DNA of 38,965 nt from Rhodopirellula europaea 6C (GTDB lineage Bacteria; Planctomycetota; Planctomycetia; Pirellulales; Pirellulaceae), in NCBI RefSeq assembly GCF_000338295.1, contig NZ_ANMO01000110.1, forward strand, positions 1 to 38,965, written 5' to 3'. Below the pieces are notes generated by a model. The model made no database searches. It was given only the letters and a program-made list of their open reading frames with translations, and was not told the DNA's origin. A program made the position numbers and the translations under genes. Numbering within the stretch: position 1 is the first letter of the stretch; every line of letters starts with the position of its first letter. Below, one piece after another: positions 16,370 through 24,350 of this stretch.

Positions 16370-17110
16370 GCAGACTCGCACGATCACGTCACCCACGACT
16401 TGGTGATCGCGACTCACGGTTTTCTTTCCAACGGAAAAAGCCTGGATCCAATCGCGGATTCACTGACTTCCGCCGGCTATGAAACCTTGGTGTGGGATTA
16501 CCCCAGTTTGCGTGGTTCGATTTTGTCGCATGCCAGCCGTCTCACCACGGTGATTCAACAGGCCCTCGGCCGACCGGACATCGGACGCATTCACTTCGTC
16601 ACGCACAGCATGGGTGGCATCATCACGAGAGCGGCCATTGCTCAATCCCGGATGGAAACGATCGCGAAAAAGCGTTGCGGTCGGTTGCTGATGATGGCAC
16701 CGCCGAACCGGGGCTCCTGGCTGACGAGATTGCCACTCGGCCCGTTTGCGAACCGTTTTCCGCAACTTGCGGAACTGTCCGAAAACGAGAGCAGCCTGGT
16801 CAACCAGCTGCCACGCCCTCATCGAATTGATGTGGGCGTGATCGCGGCTGAGAAAGATTGGATCGTTTCTCAGAGTGCGACCCATCTGGACGGGCAATCC
16901 GACCATGTCGTGATTCCGACGTCGCATCAGCGATTGGTTCAACACCCGCTCGCCATCGAAATGACGCTTCGCTTCCTCGAGGAAGGACGCCTGCAGGCTG
17001 TTGTTGAATCCGAGACGGCAGCGATGATGATCCCGATTCGGCCGCTGACCGAGGCCGGCGACTCCGTCCAAAGGCAACACACCGCAACCGATCGTCGGCG
17101 TGCTGCCTGA
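16346..17110 (+). CDS. Alpha/beta hydrolase, lipase/esterase-like
   Basis: The 254-residue protein shows an alpha/beta-hydrolase core. 'IATHGFLSNGKSLDPIADSL' gives the oxyanion-side HG motif, and 'HFVTHSMGGIITRAAI' gives the nucleophile elbow (G-x-S-x-G variant T-H-S-M-G). An expected His lies in the C-terminal 'HLDGQSDHVVIPTSHQRLV' stretch. It has no signal peptide and no membrane span, so it probably acts in the cytoplasm. The family includes lipases, esterases and PGAP1-like hydrolases; the substrate cannot be told. The ATG at 16346 is chosen over TTG/GTG codons from 16322 because of the weak AACAGG before it. It lies 43 bases after ccoS and converges with the next gene. Confidence 0.8.
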   Translation: MNRHLLKIADSHDHVTHDLVIATHGFLSNGKSLDPIADSLTSAGYETLVWDYPSLRGSILSHASRLTTVIQQALGRPDIGRIHFVTHSMGGIITRAAIAQSRMETIAKKRCGRLLMMAPPNRGSWLTRLPLGPFANRFPQLAELSENESSLVNQLPRPHRIDVGVIAAEKDWIVSQSATHLDGQSDHVVIPTSHQRLVQHPLAIEMTLRFLEEGRLQAVVESETAAMMIPIRPLTEAGDSVQRQHTATDRRRAA

Positions 17111-17125
17111 TCCGCAGTGATCCGC

Positions 17126-18283
17126 CTACTGTTTGACGGCTTTCACTTCCGCGGACGGTTTGGGAACCGCGAAGAATGTGTTGGCACGGCGGACGCTATC
17201 GGGATCGACTTTCTCTAGCTCTTTAATCGCTTCGGCGGCTTCCGGTTTTGGGCAGGCTCGCAGGTAATTGACCGCGGGCACTCTCACCCAATTGTTTTCC
17301 GCGTCGGCGTCCAGGAACAATTGCTTGATGCGATCAATCTGGCTCCAATCTTTCCAACGAGCCAAATCGGGGATCACCAAGTCAGCCAGGTCAGGCCGGT
17401 CAAGAATGTGGTGCAGCGATTGAACCAAAGCACTGCGAGCAATCACGCCGCCCTCACTGCCGTGAAACCGGACCGCCATGATTGCAGCGTAAGTATCGGC
17501 GTAGGAAGCTTTTCTGTTTTCGAGGAACAACTCGTCGATCACGGGCAACCCTTGCTCTCCCGCGAGAGTCAGGTAGCAAGCAATCAGAGCATCGAGCCCT
17601 GAACGGCTGCTCTTCTGTGTGCTTTTGAGCATCGATTCCAGCATCGGCAGGTCTTCTTGATCGCCGCAGATGCCCAACAACGTCAGATACATCCGTTTGC
17701 GATCGGGTGACATCTCGGGATCTTGAATCCAAGTGACCAAGGTGTCGTGATCCAAGGCCGATTCGATCTTTTTGATTTCATCGTAAGGTGTGGAAGCGAA
17801 TTCGTCGTACGCATCCCGCGAGAGCATCGAATCTTCGTCTTGCAGGTACTTGTAGTAGAACAACAAACGCTCCGAGGGCTCCTTGTCAGCCAACTGGGTG
17901 ATTTTTTCCAGGTACTTTTCGCTTTTGGGCGTCAGCGGCAAACAAGACCACTGCATATCGCGAGGATCGACTCCGCTGAGCATAAAACGACGTCCCTTGG
18001 CAACGTCGCCAAAGTAGACAGCGGTGACCTCCTGACCGGCTTCGACGTGTTCACCGCCTTTCAGCACGGTTTCGATTCGCATTTTGATCTGCCCGGTGTC
18101 CGCGTTGCGGGTCAGATCGCTCTGTAGTGCCGTTGCGACCACCACCGCGTCCATCACCTCCATCTCTTGCCGCAGCGTTTGAGACACGGCACTGCAGAAC
18201 GGGCAGGCGGACGCGATTGGACCGGCCATCAGGGTTCCGAGCACCAACACGCCAACGAGGACACGAGTTTTCAGAGTGGTCAT
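17126..18283 (-). CDS. Secreted CPFC-motif protein with HEAT-like helical repeats
   Basis: I do not recognise a named function. The 385-residue product starts with a clear signal peptide ('VLVGVLVLGTLMAGPIASA') followed at once by CPFC near the mature N-terminus. A beta-rich segment with 'IETVLKGGEHVEAGQEVTAVYFG' follows, then a mainly helical region of 250 residues with HEAT-like repeat character. CPFC resembles a thioredoxin-type dithiol but no thioredoxin fold is evident. The strict lipobox leucine is missing (A-S-A-C), so lipoprotein status is doubtful. The start at 18283 is chosen over the upstream frame (to 18346) because the signal peptide begins there. It converges with the hydrolase and diverges from the next small gene. 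Confidence 0.75.
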   Translation of the reverse strand: MTTLKTRVLVGVLVLGTLMAGPIASACPFCSAVSQTLRQEMEVMDAVVVATALQSDLTRNADTGQIKMRIETVLKGGEHVEAGQEVTAVYFGDVAKGRRFMLSGVDPRDMQWSCLPLTPKSEKYLEKITQLADKEPSERLLFYYKYLQDEDSMLSRDAYDEFASTPYDEIKKIESALDHDTLVTWIQDPEMSPDRKRMYLTLLGICGDQEDLPMLESMLKSTQKSSRSGLDALIACYLTLAGEQGLPVIDELFLENRKASYADTYAAIMAVRFHGSEGGVIARSALVQSLHHILDRPDLADLVIPDLARWKDWSQIDRIKQLFLDADAENNWVRVPAVNYLRACPKPEAAEAIKELEKVDPDSVRRANTFFAVPKPSAEVKAVKQ

Positions 18284-18560
18284 GAATTCACAAAAGGTGG
18301 GTGGGTGACTTGCGGGATATCGGTGACTTTTCTGTCGCCGATGCATCAGAGTCTACGTTTCAGATCGGACGGTGTTCAAACCGCCCCCAAATGAAATTCT
18401 AGCACTTGGACCAATAATCGGAAACGAAACGACTCATCCTGATCGATGGGTTGTGCCGATAACTCCGATGAAACCAGTGTGGACCACGCCACGCGGGAAA
18501 ACCACGCGATCAAAAAGATCCATCGCCTAACGCGATTCATACCCGGGGGGGAATGTCGGA
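18284..18560. promoter_or_regulatory. Divergent intergenic region
   Basis: These 277 bases separate two divergently transcribed genes for secreted proteins and must hold promoters for both. No clear -35/-10 pair was identified. A run of seven G (18544-18550) lies shortly before the plus-strand start and may act as its ribosome site. Confidence 0.4.
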
Positions 18561-18971
18561 ATGTACCAACGAGCTACCATCTTGGCCGCAGCAGCGGTCG
18601 TCTTCATTGTGGGCTTTGCCTGCGATTCTCATCACGCCGCCGCTCAGGGCTACGGTGCCCCCGTGGCAATGGGAGCCGGTGGAACCCTTCCCAACGCAAT
18701 GGGTCAAATGGGCTACCAGGGCCAACGTGCCTATGGCCAAAGCTGGGGATCATCCGCCGCCAACACGGATTGGAACCGGATGTACCACTATCCCTATGTC
18801 TATTACCCCCAAAACTTCTGGGGCCAAGATTATTACAAGAGCAGCGACAGCTTGTATCATCGCTACCCAACGGAAATGAGAATTCCCGTTTACAATAAAA
18901 GCTGGCACAACTACTACCCCAGCAATCGCCGGTTCCACAAAGGGCACCACTTCATTCTTGACACGTTCTAG
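18561..18971 (+). CDS. Small secreted Tyr/His-rich protein, function unknown
   Basis: This 136-residue protein has an N-terminal signal peptide ('AAAAVVFIVGFACDSHHAAA'). The mature part begins with a Gly/Met/Gln-rich stretch and then becomes extremely rich in Tyr, His, Trp and Asn ('MYHYPYVYYPQNFWGQDYY'). It ends basic and aromatic ('RRFHKGHHFILDTF'). No catalytic motif is visible. Similar small exported aromatic-rich proteins recur in Rhodopirellula-type genomes, sometimes under automatic 'calmodulin-binding' labels that I cannot support from the sequence. A surface or cell-wall structural role is possible. The start is preceded by a G-rich run; the end overlaps the next gene's putative TTG start by 14 bases. 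Confidence 0.75.
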   Translation: MYQRATILAAAAVVFIVGFACDSHHAAAQGYGAPVAMGAGGTLPNAMGQMGYQGQRAYGQSWGSSAANTDWNRMYHYPYVYYPQNFWGQDYYKSSDSLYHRYPTEMRIPVYNKSWHNYYPSNRRFHKGHHFILDTF

Positions 18972-20442
18972 TCGACCGTCACGCCCCAGATCGCTCATCA
19001 AACAGCTCGATGCATCCACCGCACGCGTGTGGATCATCGACGCTGTCGGTGATCTGATTCACCTTTCGCCCGCGATGGCGGAATGGCTGGGGAAATCCAC
19101 CGAGACGGACGAGTCACAGACGGTCCAGACAGTTTCCGAGCAATGGGTCGACGCGCTGCGTCCCGATCCATCGATCCGTTTTCGCGGCCATCAAACCCGA
19201 CAGATCACTCTTTCAAAGCATCTCGGCGATTCCAAAGGTCTCGGCGAAAGCAACCTGAGCGACGAAGCGTTGACCGCCGTCGCGCATTGGATATCGCTCG
19301 GCAACAGCGGCTACACGATTGGCTGCGTCGGCGAGTTTCTTCGCGACAGCGAGGTGCCGCTCTCCGATTGGCTGGGTGAAGGCGGACTTCGCCAGGAATC
19401 ATTGCTTCGCGAATTGATCGCGAAGCATCAAACGTCCAACGCTCGCACCGCGGACATTTTGCTGGCCGGAGAATCCGACGCCGCGGTTTTGCTGCGTCGA
19501 CGCGTCACCGCTGCAACCTCGATGCGATGTCATCTGGGTCTGTTCACGCCGACCAATTCCAGCAGTCGCGAACTGGCGTTGCGACTTCACGACACATCCG
19601 CACCCGACGAATCACTCACGGTTGTCGATGGAGCTTTGATGGATGCCGAGCTCTTGGAAGCTTACGCGGCCCCGGCCATCCAATCGATCAATCAACACGA
19701 CTCCCATCGCAGCAACGCGACGCTGCTGATCGAACGTCTCGACGAGATGCCCGACGATGCGCAGTTGAAATTGAGCCAGTGGGTGGAAGTGTTCGGCGAC
19801 CACCTTCGGCTGATCGGTATGCTCGATCCTGCGAGCGTCGTCGACAACCATTCGCATCGCGGCAAACCCGATGATCCTTTGGATGCACAAATCGCCGAGC
19901 TGACTCATATGCCGCAAGCGGTCACGGGCATCGCCAAGCCACTGATGAATTTGATGCGTGCGATGCCGATCACGGTTCCTCGTTTGAAGGATCGCCGAGA
20001 AGACATCCCAACGTTGGCGTTGGCGTTGCTTCGAGAGGCTCATCGATCGGGACAACCTCAAAAACGCATGTCCGACTCTGACATGCCCCGTTTGGGTCGC
20101 GACGCGATGGACGCGTTGACACTGTATCCCTGGCCGAATGATTTTGATGAACTCGCCGAAGCGATGGCCTCCGCACTCGGTCGCGTCGTGGGAGATCGAA
20201 TCGGACGCGATCATCTGCCCTTGGTCATTCGTTCCTATCGAGTCGGTCCCCGAACTGAATCGGAACAGGAACCCGAAAAAATTGAAAACAACTTCCGGAT
20301 CGAATCACTGGACGAAGCCGTTCAGAAGTACGAACGCAAATTGATCGACCAAGCCATGGAAGCGTCGCAAGGCAACAAAGCCGAAGCGGCTCGTCGCTTG
20401 GGAATCAGCCGTGCTCGATTGCTGCGAAAGCTGGACGGATGA
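18958..20442 (+). CDS. Degenerate NtrC-like AAA+ protein with Fis-type HTH
   Basis: The 494-residue protein keeps the layout of a sigma-54 activator but has lost its catalytic motifs. Residues 22-42 look PAS-like ('VWIIDAVGDLIHLSPAMAEWLG'). An AAA+-like region follows. The Walker A position reads 'LAGESDAAVLLRRRV' with no GxxGxGK. No GAFTGA loop is present. The Walker B position reads 'TLLIERLDEMPDDAQ' where activators have L-D-E-I. Sensor/lid features remain: 'RLKDRREDIPTLA' near 342 and 'YPWPNDFDELAEAM' near 387. The C-terminus is a clean Fis-type helix-turn-helix ('GNKAEAARRLGISRARLLRKL'). It probably binds DNA without ATP-driven activation of sigma-54 polymerase. The start is uncertain: the frame opens at a TTG, with a GTG at codon 23 and ATG at codon 40. 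Its ATGA overlaps the next gene. Confidence 0.8.
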   Translation: MTRSSRPSRPRSLIKQLDASTARVWIIDAVGDLIHLSPAMAEWLGKSTETDESQTVQTVSEQWVDALRPDPSIRFRGHQTRQITLSKHLGDSKGLGESNLSDEALTAVAHWISLGNSGYTIGCVGEFLRDSEVPLSDWLGEGGLRQESLLRELIAKHQTSNARTADILLAGESDAAVLLRRRVTAATSMRCHLGLFTPTNSSSRELALRLHDTSAPDESLTVVDGALMDAELLEAYAAPAIQSINQHDSHRSNATLLIERLDEMPDDAQLKLSQWVEVFGDHLRLIGMLDPASVVDNHSHRGKPDDPLDAQIAELTHMPQAVTGIAKPLMNLMRAMPITVPRLKDRREDIPTLALALLREAHRSGQPQKRMSDSDMPRLGRDAMDALTLYPWPNDFDELAEAMASALGRVVGDRIGRDHLPLVIRSYRVGPRTESEQEPEKIENNFRIESLDEAVQKYERKLIDQAMEASQGNKAEAARRLGISRARLLRKLDG

Positions 20443-20837
20443 ATGCCGTGCAGACCAAACTTTGGGTGACCGGCCCCGAGACCGAACGCTGGTTCGATGC
20501 CGCGCGGGTGATGTGGAGCACCGACTTCCACCCTGAAACGCTTTCCTCGCTCGGCGACGTTCCGATTCACAAACGCAATCTTCGGTCCTCGCAACCGATT
20601 ACTCCCGAGGTCATCTTGTGGGCCGGCGATCAAAACGGGATCCACGAACTGACTCAGTGGCTCCACTCCCGATCGCCTCAATCCGACCATCGCCTTTACA
20701 TCGCGGCGGGTCAATGGTCCGATGCCGAACGTTCGGTACTGCAACGATTCGGTGTTCGCCTGATCGTTTCTGAGTTGACCGATCTGATCGCTATTGAGCA
20801 CGTTGTGCGAGAGTGGTCGCTTCGCATCTCAAATTGA
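20439..20837 (+). CDS. Hypothetical protein, 132 residues
   Basis: I do not recognise this protein. It is soluble, with no signal peptide or membrane span. It alternates hydrophobic strands and helices ('TPEVILWAGDQNGIHELTQWL', 'HRLYIAAGQW', 'FGVRLIVSELTDLIAIEHVV') in a pattern that could be a receiver-like or Rossmann-like alpha/beta fold, but lacks receiver phosphorylation residues. Its ATG overlaps the stop of the degenerate regulator (ATGA, 20439-20442), so the two are coupled and may act together. The GTPase gene follows 22 bases later. The coding call rests on the overlap and steady codon use. Confidence 0.7.
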   Translation: MNAVQTKLWVTGPETERWFDAARVMWSTDFHPETLSSLGDVPIHKRNLRSSQPITPEVILWAGDQNGIHELTQWLHSRSPQSDHRLYIAAGQWSDAERSVLQRFGVRLIVSELTDLIAIEHVVREWSLRISN

Positions 20838-20859
20838 CCATTTCATCTCGCTCGCATTC

Positions 20860-22074
20860 ATGACTTCCATCGATGAAACGACCGCAACTCGACTGACGGG
20901 CGTGGGGCTGTCCGCCGTTGCGGTGATTGGTCTTCGCGGCCCGCTCGCAATCCAGTGCGTGCGTGATTGTTTCGTTCCCGCATCGAAATCAAATCTGAAC
21001 TTTTCAGCGGGACAAGTTCGTTACGGTACCTGGAAGAGCCTTCCCGACGGTCCCGGCGAGTCGATCGTCTTGACTCCGATGGCCGATGGCAGCTTCGAAA
21101 TCCACGGGCACGGCGGGGAAGCCGCAGTCAATGCAATCCTCGCTTCGCTCACCGATCGCGGAGTTCAATCGGTTGAGTCATCGACTTGGCAACGATCCGC
21201 ATCGATTCTGCTATCCGAAGCGGAATACGTTCTGCAACGCTGTGTGACCAGCCAACAAGCTGCCGTCGCGCTCGATCAAACTCGAGGGCAATTGGTCCAG
21301 TGGTGTGAGCGGTGGCTTCAACGTATTGATGCAGCTTCATCGTCGGACGAGTTGCCAGAAGAAAATGAATCGTTGCTCGATGACCTTTGCAATGCAGCCC
21401 GAACGATCGCGGCAAACGGCGAACGTGGAGTCCGCTTGAGCGAACCTCGTCGATTGGTTTTGGCGGGGCCACCGAACGTGGGCAAAAGCAGTTTGATGAA
21501 CCAAATCGTCGGCTTCCGACGCAGCATCACCCACGACTCCGCCGGTACGACTCGCGACGTCTTGCAATGCGACACCGTGATCGCCGGGGTTCCGGTCCGA
21601 ATGAGCGATACCGCTGGCATTCGCGAAACAAGTCACCTGACCGAGTCAGGTGCGGCGATCGAACGAGAAGGGATTCGCCGCGCCTCCGTTGCCGTCGAGT
21701 CGGCCGACCTGCTGTTGGTTGTGTGCCAGCCTTCAACGCTGATGGATTTGCAAGACTTCCGACGATCCTTGCCGGTCTCCAAATCAACCAATGTTGTGGA
21801 AGTGCTCAATAAAGCAGACCTGCTGAGCGACGACACCAAGTCGATCGCCGACAAGATCGAGCATCAAACCATCTCGAGTGTGGACGACGATCCCGGTGTC
21901 GGCAAACTGATGCAAACACTGGCTGCACATCTAACCGTGACGCTTCCCCCTCGACATTCACCGATTCCAATTTGCCAACGACAGCTCGACCTGACTAATC
22001 AACTTTGTCGGGCGGTGTCGCTCGATGACGCAGCAACCACGTTACGACAATTGCTAACCGGAGTCGCATCGTGA
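20860..22074 (+). CDS. MnmE/TrmE-like GTPase lacking the C-terminal Cys motif
   Basis: The 404-residue protein has an MnmE-like order: an N-terminal folate-binding-like domain ('SFEIHGHGGEAAVNAIL' matches the family's HGG segment), a helical part and an inserted G domain. G-domain motifs are intact: G1 'GPPNVGKSS' near residues 202-210, 'SAGTTRDV', G3 DTAGI and G4 NKAD. Canonical MnmE, with MnmG, modifies the tRNA wobble uridine and is about 450-460 residues ending in C-(I/V/L)-G-K. Here the protein ends 'TTLRQLLTGVAS' with no such cysteine, and the EFTxRAFxNGKxDL segment is also replaced. It may be a divergent MnmE or a paralogue with another role. The frame opens at 20794; the ATG at 20860, after the previous stop, fits the family start better. 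Its end overlaps the methyltransferase start. Confidence 0.82.
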   Translation: MTSIDETTATRLTGVGLSAVAVIGLRGPLAIQCVRDCFVPASKSNLNFSAGQVRYGTWKSLPDGPGESIVLTPMADGSFEIHGHGGEAAVNAILASLTDRGVQSVESSTWQRSASILLSEAEYVLQRCVTSQQAAVALDQTRGQLVQWCERWLQRIDAASSSDELPEENESLLDDLCNAARTIAANGERGVRLSEPRRLVLAGPPNVGKSSLMNQIVGFRRSITHDSAGTTRDVLQCDTVIAGVPVRMSDTAGIRETSHLTESGAAIEREGIRRASVAVESADLLLVVCQPSTLMDLQDFRRSLPVSKSTNVVEVLNKADLLSDDTKSIADKIEHQTISSVDDDPGVGKLMQTLAAHLTVTLPPRHSPIPICQRQLDLTNQLCRAVSLDDAATTLRQLLTGVAS

Positions 22075-23333
22075 CCTCATCGTCGGTTGAATTGGAAGTC
22101 ACGGACGACCTGCGGGAAGCGATGCGAGATTGCATCGCTGGACGAGTGCACTCGCCGGTGATGCAGACGCTTTCGAGTGGAACGAAGGCGATCCTAAAAG
22201 ACATCGCGGGTTTGCAAACTCGAGCGGTCGCCACACTCGGTCCTCCCAAACGGGAAGGGGAATCATGGTGGGTGACTCGGCGAGCGATCCAACAATCCAC
22301 CACGCTGCGAGTCGCAGAATTCAAAGCGGCTTGGTTTGGCGATCAACCGGTAACGGACATTTGCTGTGGCATTGGAGGTGACCTGATCGCATTGGCTCGT
22401 CGGGGACCGGCAACCGGGATCGACGCAAACCAATCGGTACTCTCGTTCACCGCCGCGAATTTGGTCACCGCTGATGTCGTCGCGAATTTGCGTCGGATGG
22501 ATGTGATCGAGTCGGAACCAGCTGAGGTTGTCGATGGCTCGAAGTGGATTCACATCGATCCCGATCGTCGAGCCGACAATCAACGACATACCCAGCCTGA
22601 TGCTTGGCTGCCAAGCTGGGAACGCACTGAGCAATTGCTTGGTCTGGTAGAAGGCGGTTTGGTGAAGATGGCTCCCGCGACGACACTCGATTCATCTGTT
22701 ACGCAGTCTTGTCATCTGATGTGGATCTCATCCGGCGGTAGCGTTCGCGAACAAACCGCGATCTGGGGCACACTTCCAACGCCGCCCGAAATTTCAACCA
22801 ATGAAACCAACTGGCAGATTGGTGGACGATCCGCAGTGGTTCTAAAGCACGACTCCGCCCACCGTTTTGCTTCTGGTTCGGATGACTGGACTGAATCCGC
22901 ACCGTCCACATCTTCGGTCGAAAGCTGGATGATCGATCCGGATGGAGCCATCCGTGCAGCGGGCCTGACGGACCATTTTGCAAGTCGTCATCAAGCGAAG
23001 CCCCTTGGCGGACCGTCCGGATTCCTGACGGCCGACTGGAATGAAACGGACTTTGAAAACTTGCCCTGCCAAGCATCCATCCACGAACTCGCCACGATCG
23101 CGAAAATTCGCGATCGAATGTCCTGTGACGATCGGGCGTTGCGAAGGTACTTCCGGAAAGCGAAGTCTTATCCGGAGATCATCAAGGTTCGCGGGGTCGA
23201 CATCGACCCCGCCAAACTGGGAAAAAAGCTTCGCGAATGCGGTGAGACTCCCCTGGCGTTGTGGATCGGTCGGAACGGCAAAAAGACCTACGCCGTCGTG
23301 ACGGACTTGCCACAGCAGGCCCCAACTTTCTAG
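22071..23333 (+). CDS. Class I SAM-dependent methyltransferase with THUMP-like C-terminus
   Basis: This 420-residue protein has a Rossmann-type methyltransferase core with motif I 'VTDICCGIGGDLIALA' (about residues 94-109) and an acidic motif II 'ATGIDANQSVL'. 'IHIDPDRRADN' occupies the catalytic-motif position. The C-terminal third ('FRKAKSYPEIIKVRGVDIDPAKLGKKLRECGETPLALWIGRNGKKTY' region) matches the THUMP-like domain that follows such methyltransferases, suggesting an RNA substrate. The start is a GTG that overlaps the GTPase stop (GTGA, 22071-22074), so the pair is coupled; both may act on tRNA or rRNA. The methylated position is not known. Confidence 0.85.
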   Translation: MTSSSVELEVTDDLREAMRDCIAGRVHSPVMQTLSSGTKAILKDIAGLQTRAVATLGPPKREGESWWVTRRAIQQSTTLRVAEFKAAWFGDQPVTDICCGIGGDLIALARRGPATGIDANQSVLSFTAANLVTADVVANLRRMDVIESEPAEVVDGSKWIHIDPDRRADNQRHTQPDAWLPSWERTEQLLGLVEGGLVKMAPATTLDSSVTQSCHLMWISSGGSVREQTAIWGTLPTPPEISTNETNWQIGGRSAVVLKHDSAHRFASGSDDWTESAPSTSSVESWMIDPDGAIRAAGLTDHFASRHQAKPLGGPSGFLTADWNETDFENLPCQASIHELATIAKIRDRMSCDDRALRRYFRKAKSYPEIIKVRGVDIDPAKLGKKLRECGETPLALWIGRNGKKTYAVVTDLPQQAPTF

Positions 23334-23462
23334 CGGGAAGACTCAGCCCAAATTCCGTTGAGCGGTCGTTCGCACGAGCAATCAGGTTTCAATTATAGTG
23401 GTGCGGTTGAGATCGGTTGATCTCGCCTACTCTCTTCTCTTCTCGATTCGGACCACGGTGTT

Positions 23463-24296
23463 ATGGGCGTTCGTTTTGCTTGCCATGCGTGTGGGAAGCG
23501 ACTGAACATCAAGAACGAACTCGCCGGACGCCAGGGTGTTTGCCCAGCGTGCTCGGTACGCTTTCGCATACCAACTGAGGACCGCCCGCAGTCGATCGCC
23601 ATCGAAGAAGAATCATCGGCCAGCCACCCGGCGGATGTTCCGGACGAGCAAGATCAGAACGACGTGCTCGATTCGTCGGACCAGACCCCCAGCGGCGATG
23701 TAGCGGACTCTGACTCCGAATCGTCGGCCAGTACCTACGCGGCGACCGCAGCCGGCGGACCAACGACGATTGAACGTCCCAAGGTCGAGAAAAAAACAAA
23801 ACCCACGCCTGAGAAGAAGCCGGCCGCTCCAGCCTCAGCCGAGCCGACCACTCCCGAAGAGATCCTGGGTGATTCAACCGCGGTTTGGTATGTCCGTCCT
23901 CCGAGCGGCGGCCAATACGGTCCCGCCGATGGTCCGACGATGAAACAATGGATCACCGAAGGCCGCATCGCCGATTCGGCCATGCTGTGGCGAGATGGTT
24001 GGCCGGATTGGAAAACAGCCGGCGAGATTTTGCGTCAGTTGAATCACAAAGGCTCAACGAGTGCCGCTCAACCGGGGCCCAAACCCATCCTGGCGACACC
24101 CGGCAACGCGCACCTGGTCGATAGCAGACTGGTCGACGCTCCCGCCGATCGTGACAAAGTCGCGATTCTTAACCGAGGTGGGCCGCTCGAATCCAGCAAA
24201 CGCAAACGGTCTCGAAAACGAATCGCCGCGACGGTTTCGTTGATCTTGTTGCTGGTGGTTTTGGTAGCCGCTTTGGCGTACGTCATCACGCGTTGA
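23463..24296 (+). CDS. Zinc-ribbon / GYF_2 domain membrane protein
   Basis: The 277-residue protein starts with a zinc ribbon (C7, C10, C27, C30; 'CHACGKRL', 'CPACSVRF'). A long Ser/Asp/Glu/Pro-rich disordered linker follows. Next is a GYF_2-like domain (about 141-190; 'VWYVRPPSGGQYGPADGPTMKQW', 'RDGWPDWKTA'), a basic stretch and one C-terminal membrane span ('VSLILLLVVLVAALAYVI'). Tail-anchored proteins of this plan are frequent in planctomycetes, usually without a known role; GYF_2 domains are thought to bind peptides. The gene lies 129 bases after the methyltransferase and probably has its own promoter; a TATAGT at 23394-23399 could be the -10. A 6-bp hairpin (23409-23424) lies in the leader. 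Confidence 0.8.
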   Translation: MGVRFACHACGKRLNIKNELAGRQGVCPACSVRFRIPTEDRPQSIAIEEESSASHPADVPDEQDQNDVLDSSDQTPSGDVADSDSESSASTYAATAAGGPTTIERPKVEKKTKPTPEKKPAAPASAEPTTPEEILGDSTAVWYVRPPSGGQYGPADGPTMKQWITEGRIADSAMLWRDGWPDWKTAGEILRQLNHKGSTSAAQPGPKPILATPGNAHLVDSRLVDAPADRDKVAILNRGGPLESSKRKRSRKRIAATVSLILLLVVLVAALAYVITR

Positions 24297-24300
24297 TGTG

Positions 24301-24335
24301 GGACTTGGCTGGTGACTGAACCAGCCAATCCGTCC
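24301..24335. terminator. Bidirectional hairpin between convergent genes
   Basis: TTGGCTGGT (24305-24313) and ACCAGCCAA (24320-24328) form a 9-bp stem with a 6-base loop. The outer GGAC/GTCC can extend it across a small bulge. It lies between the plus-strand GYF gene (ends 24296) and the minus-strand opgH (ends 24351). There is no T-tract, but the position suits a two-way transcription barrier. The right flank CCTACG matches the outer flank of the repeats at 68-90 and 174-196, so it may be a related repeat. Confidence 0.6.
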
Positions 24336-24350
24336 TACGCAACTGCGAAT

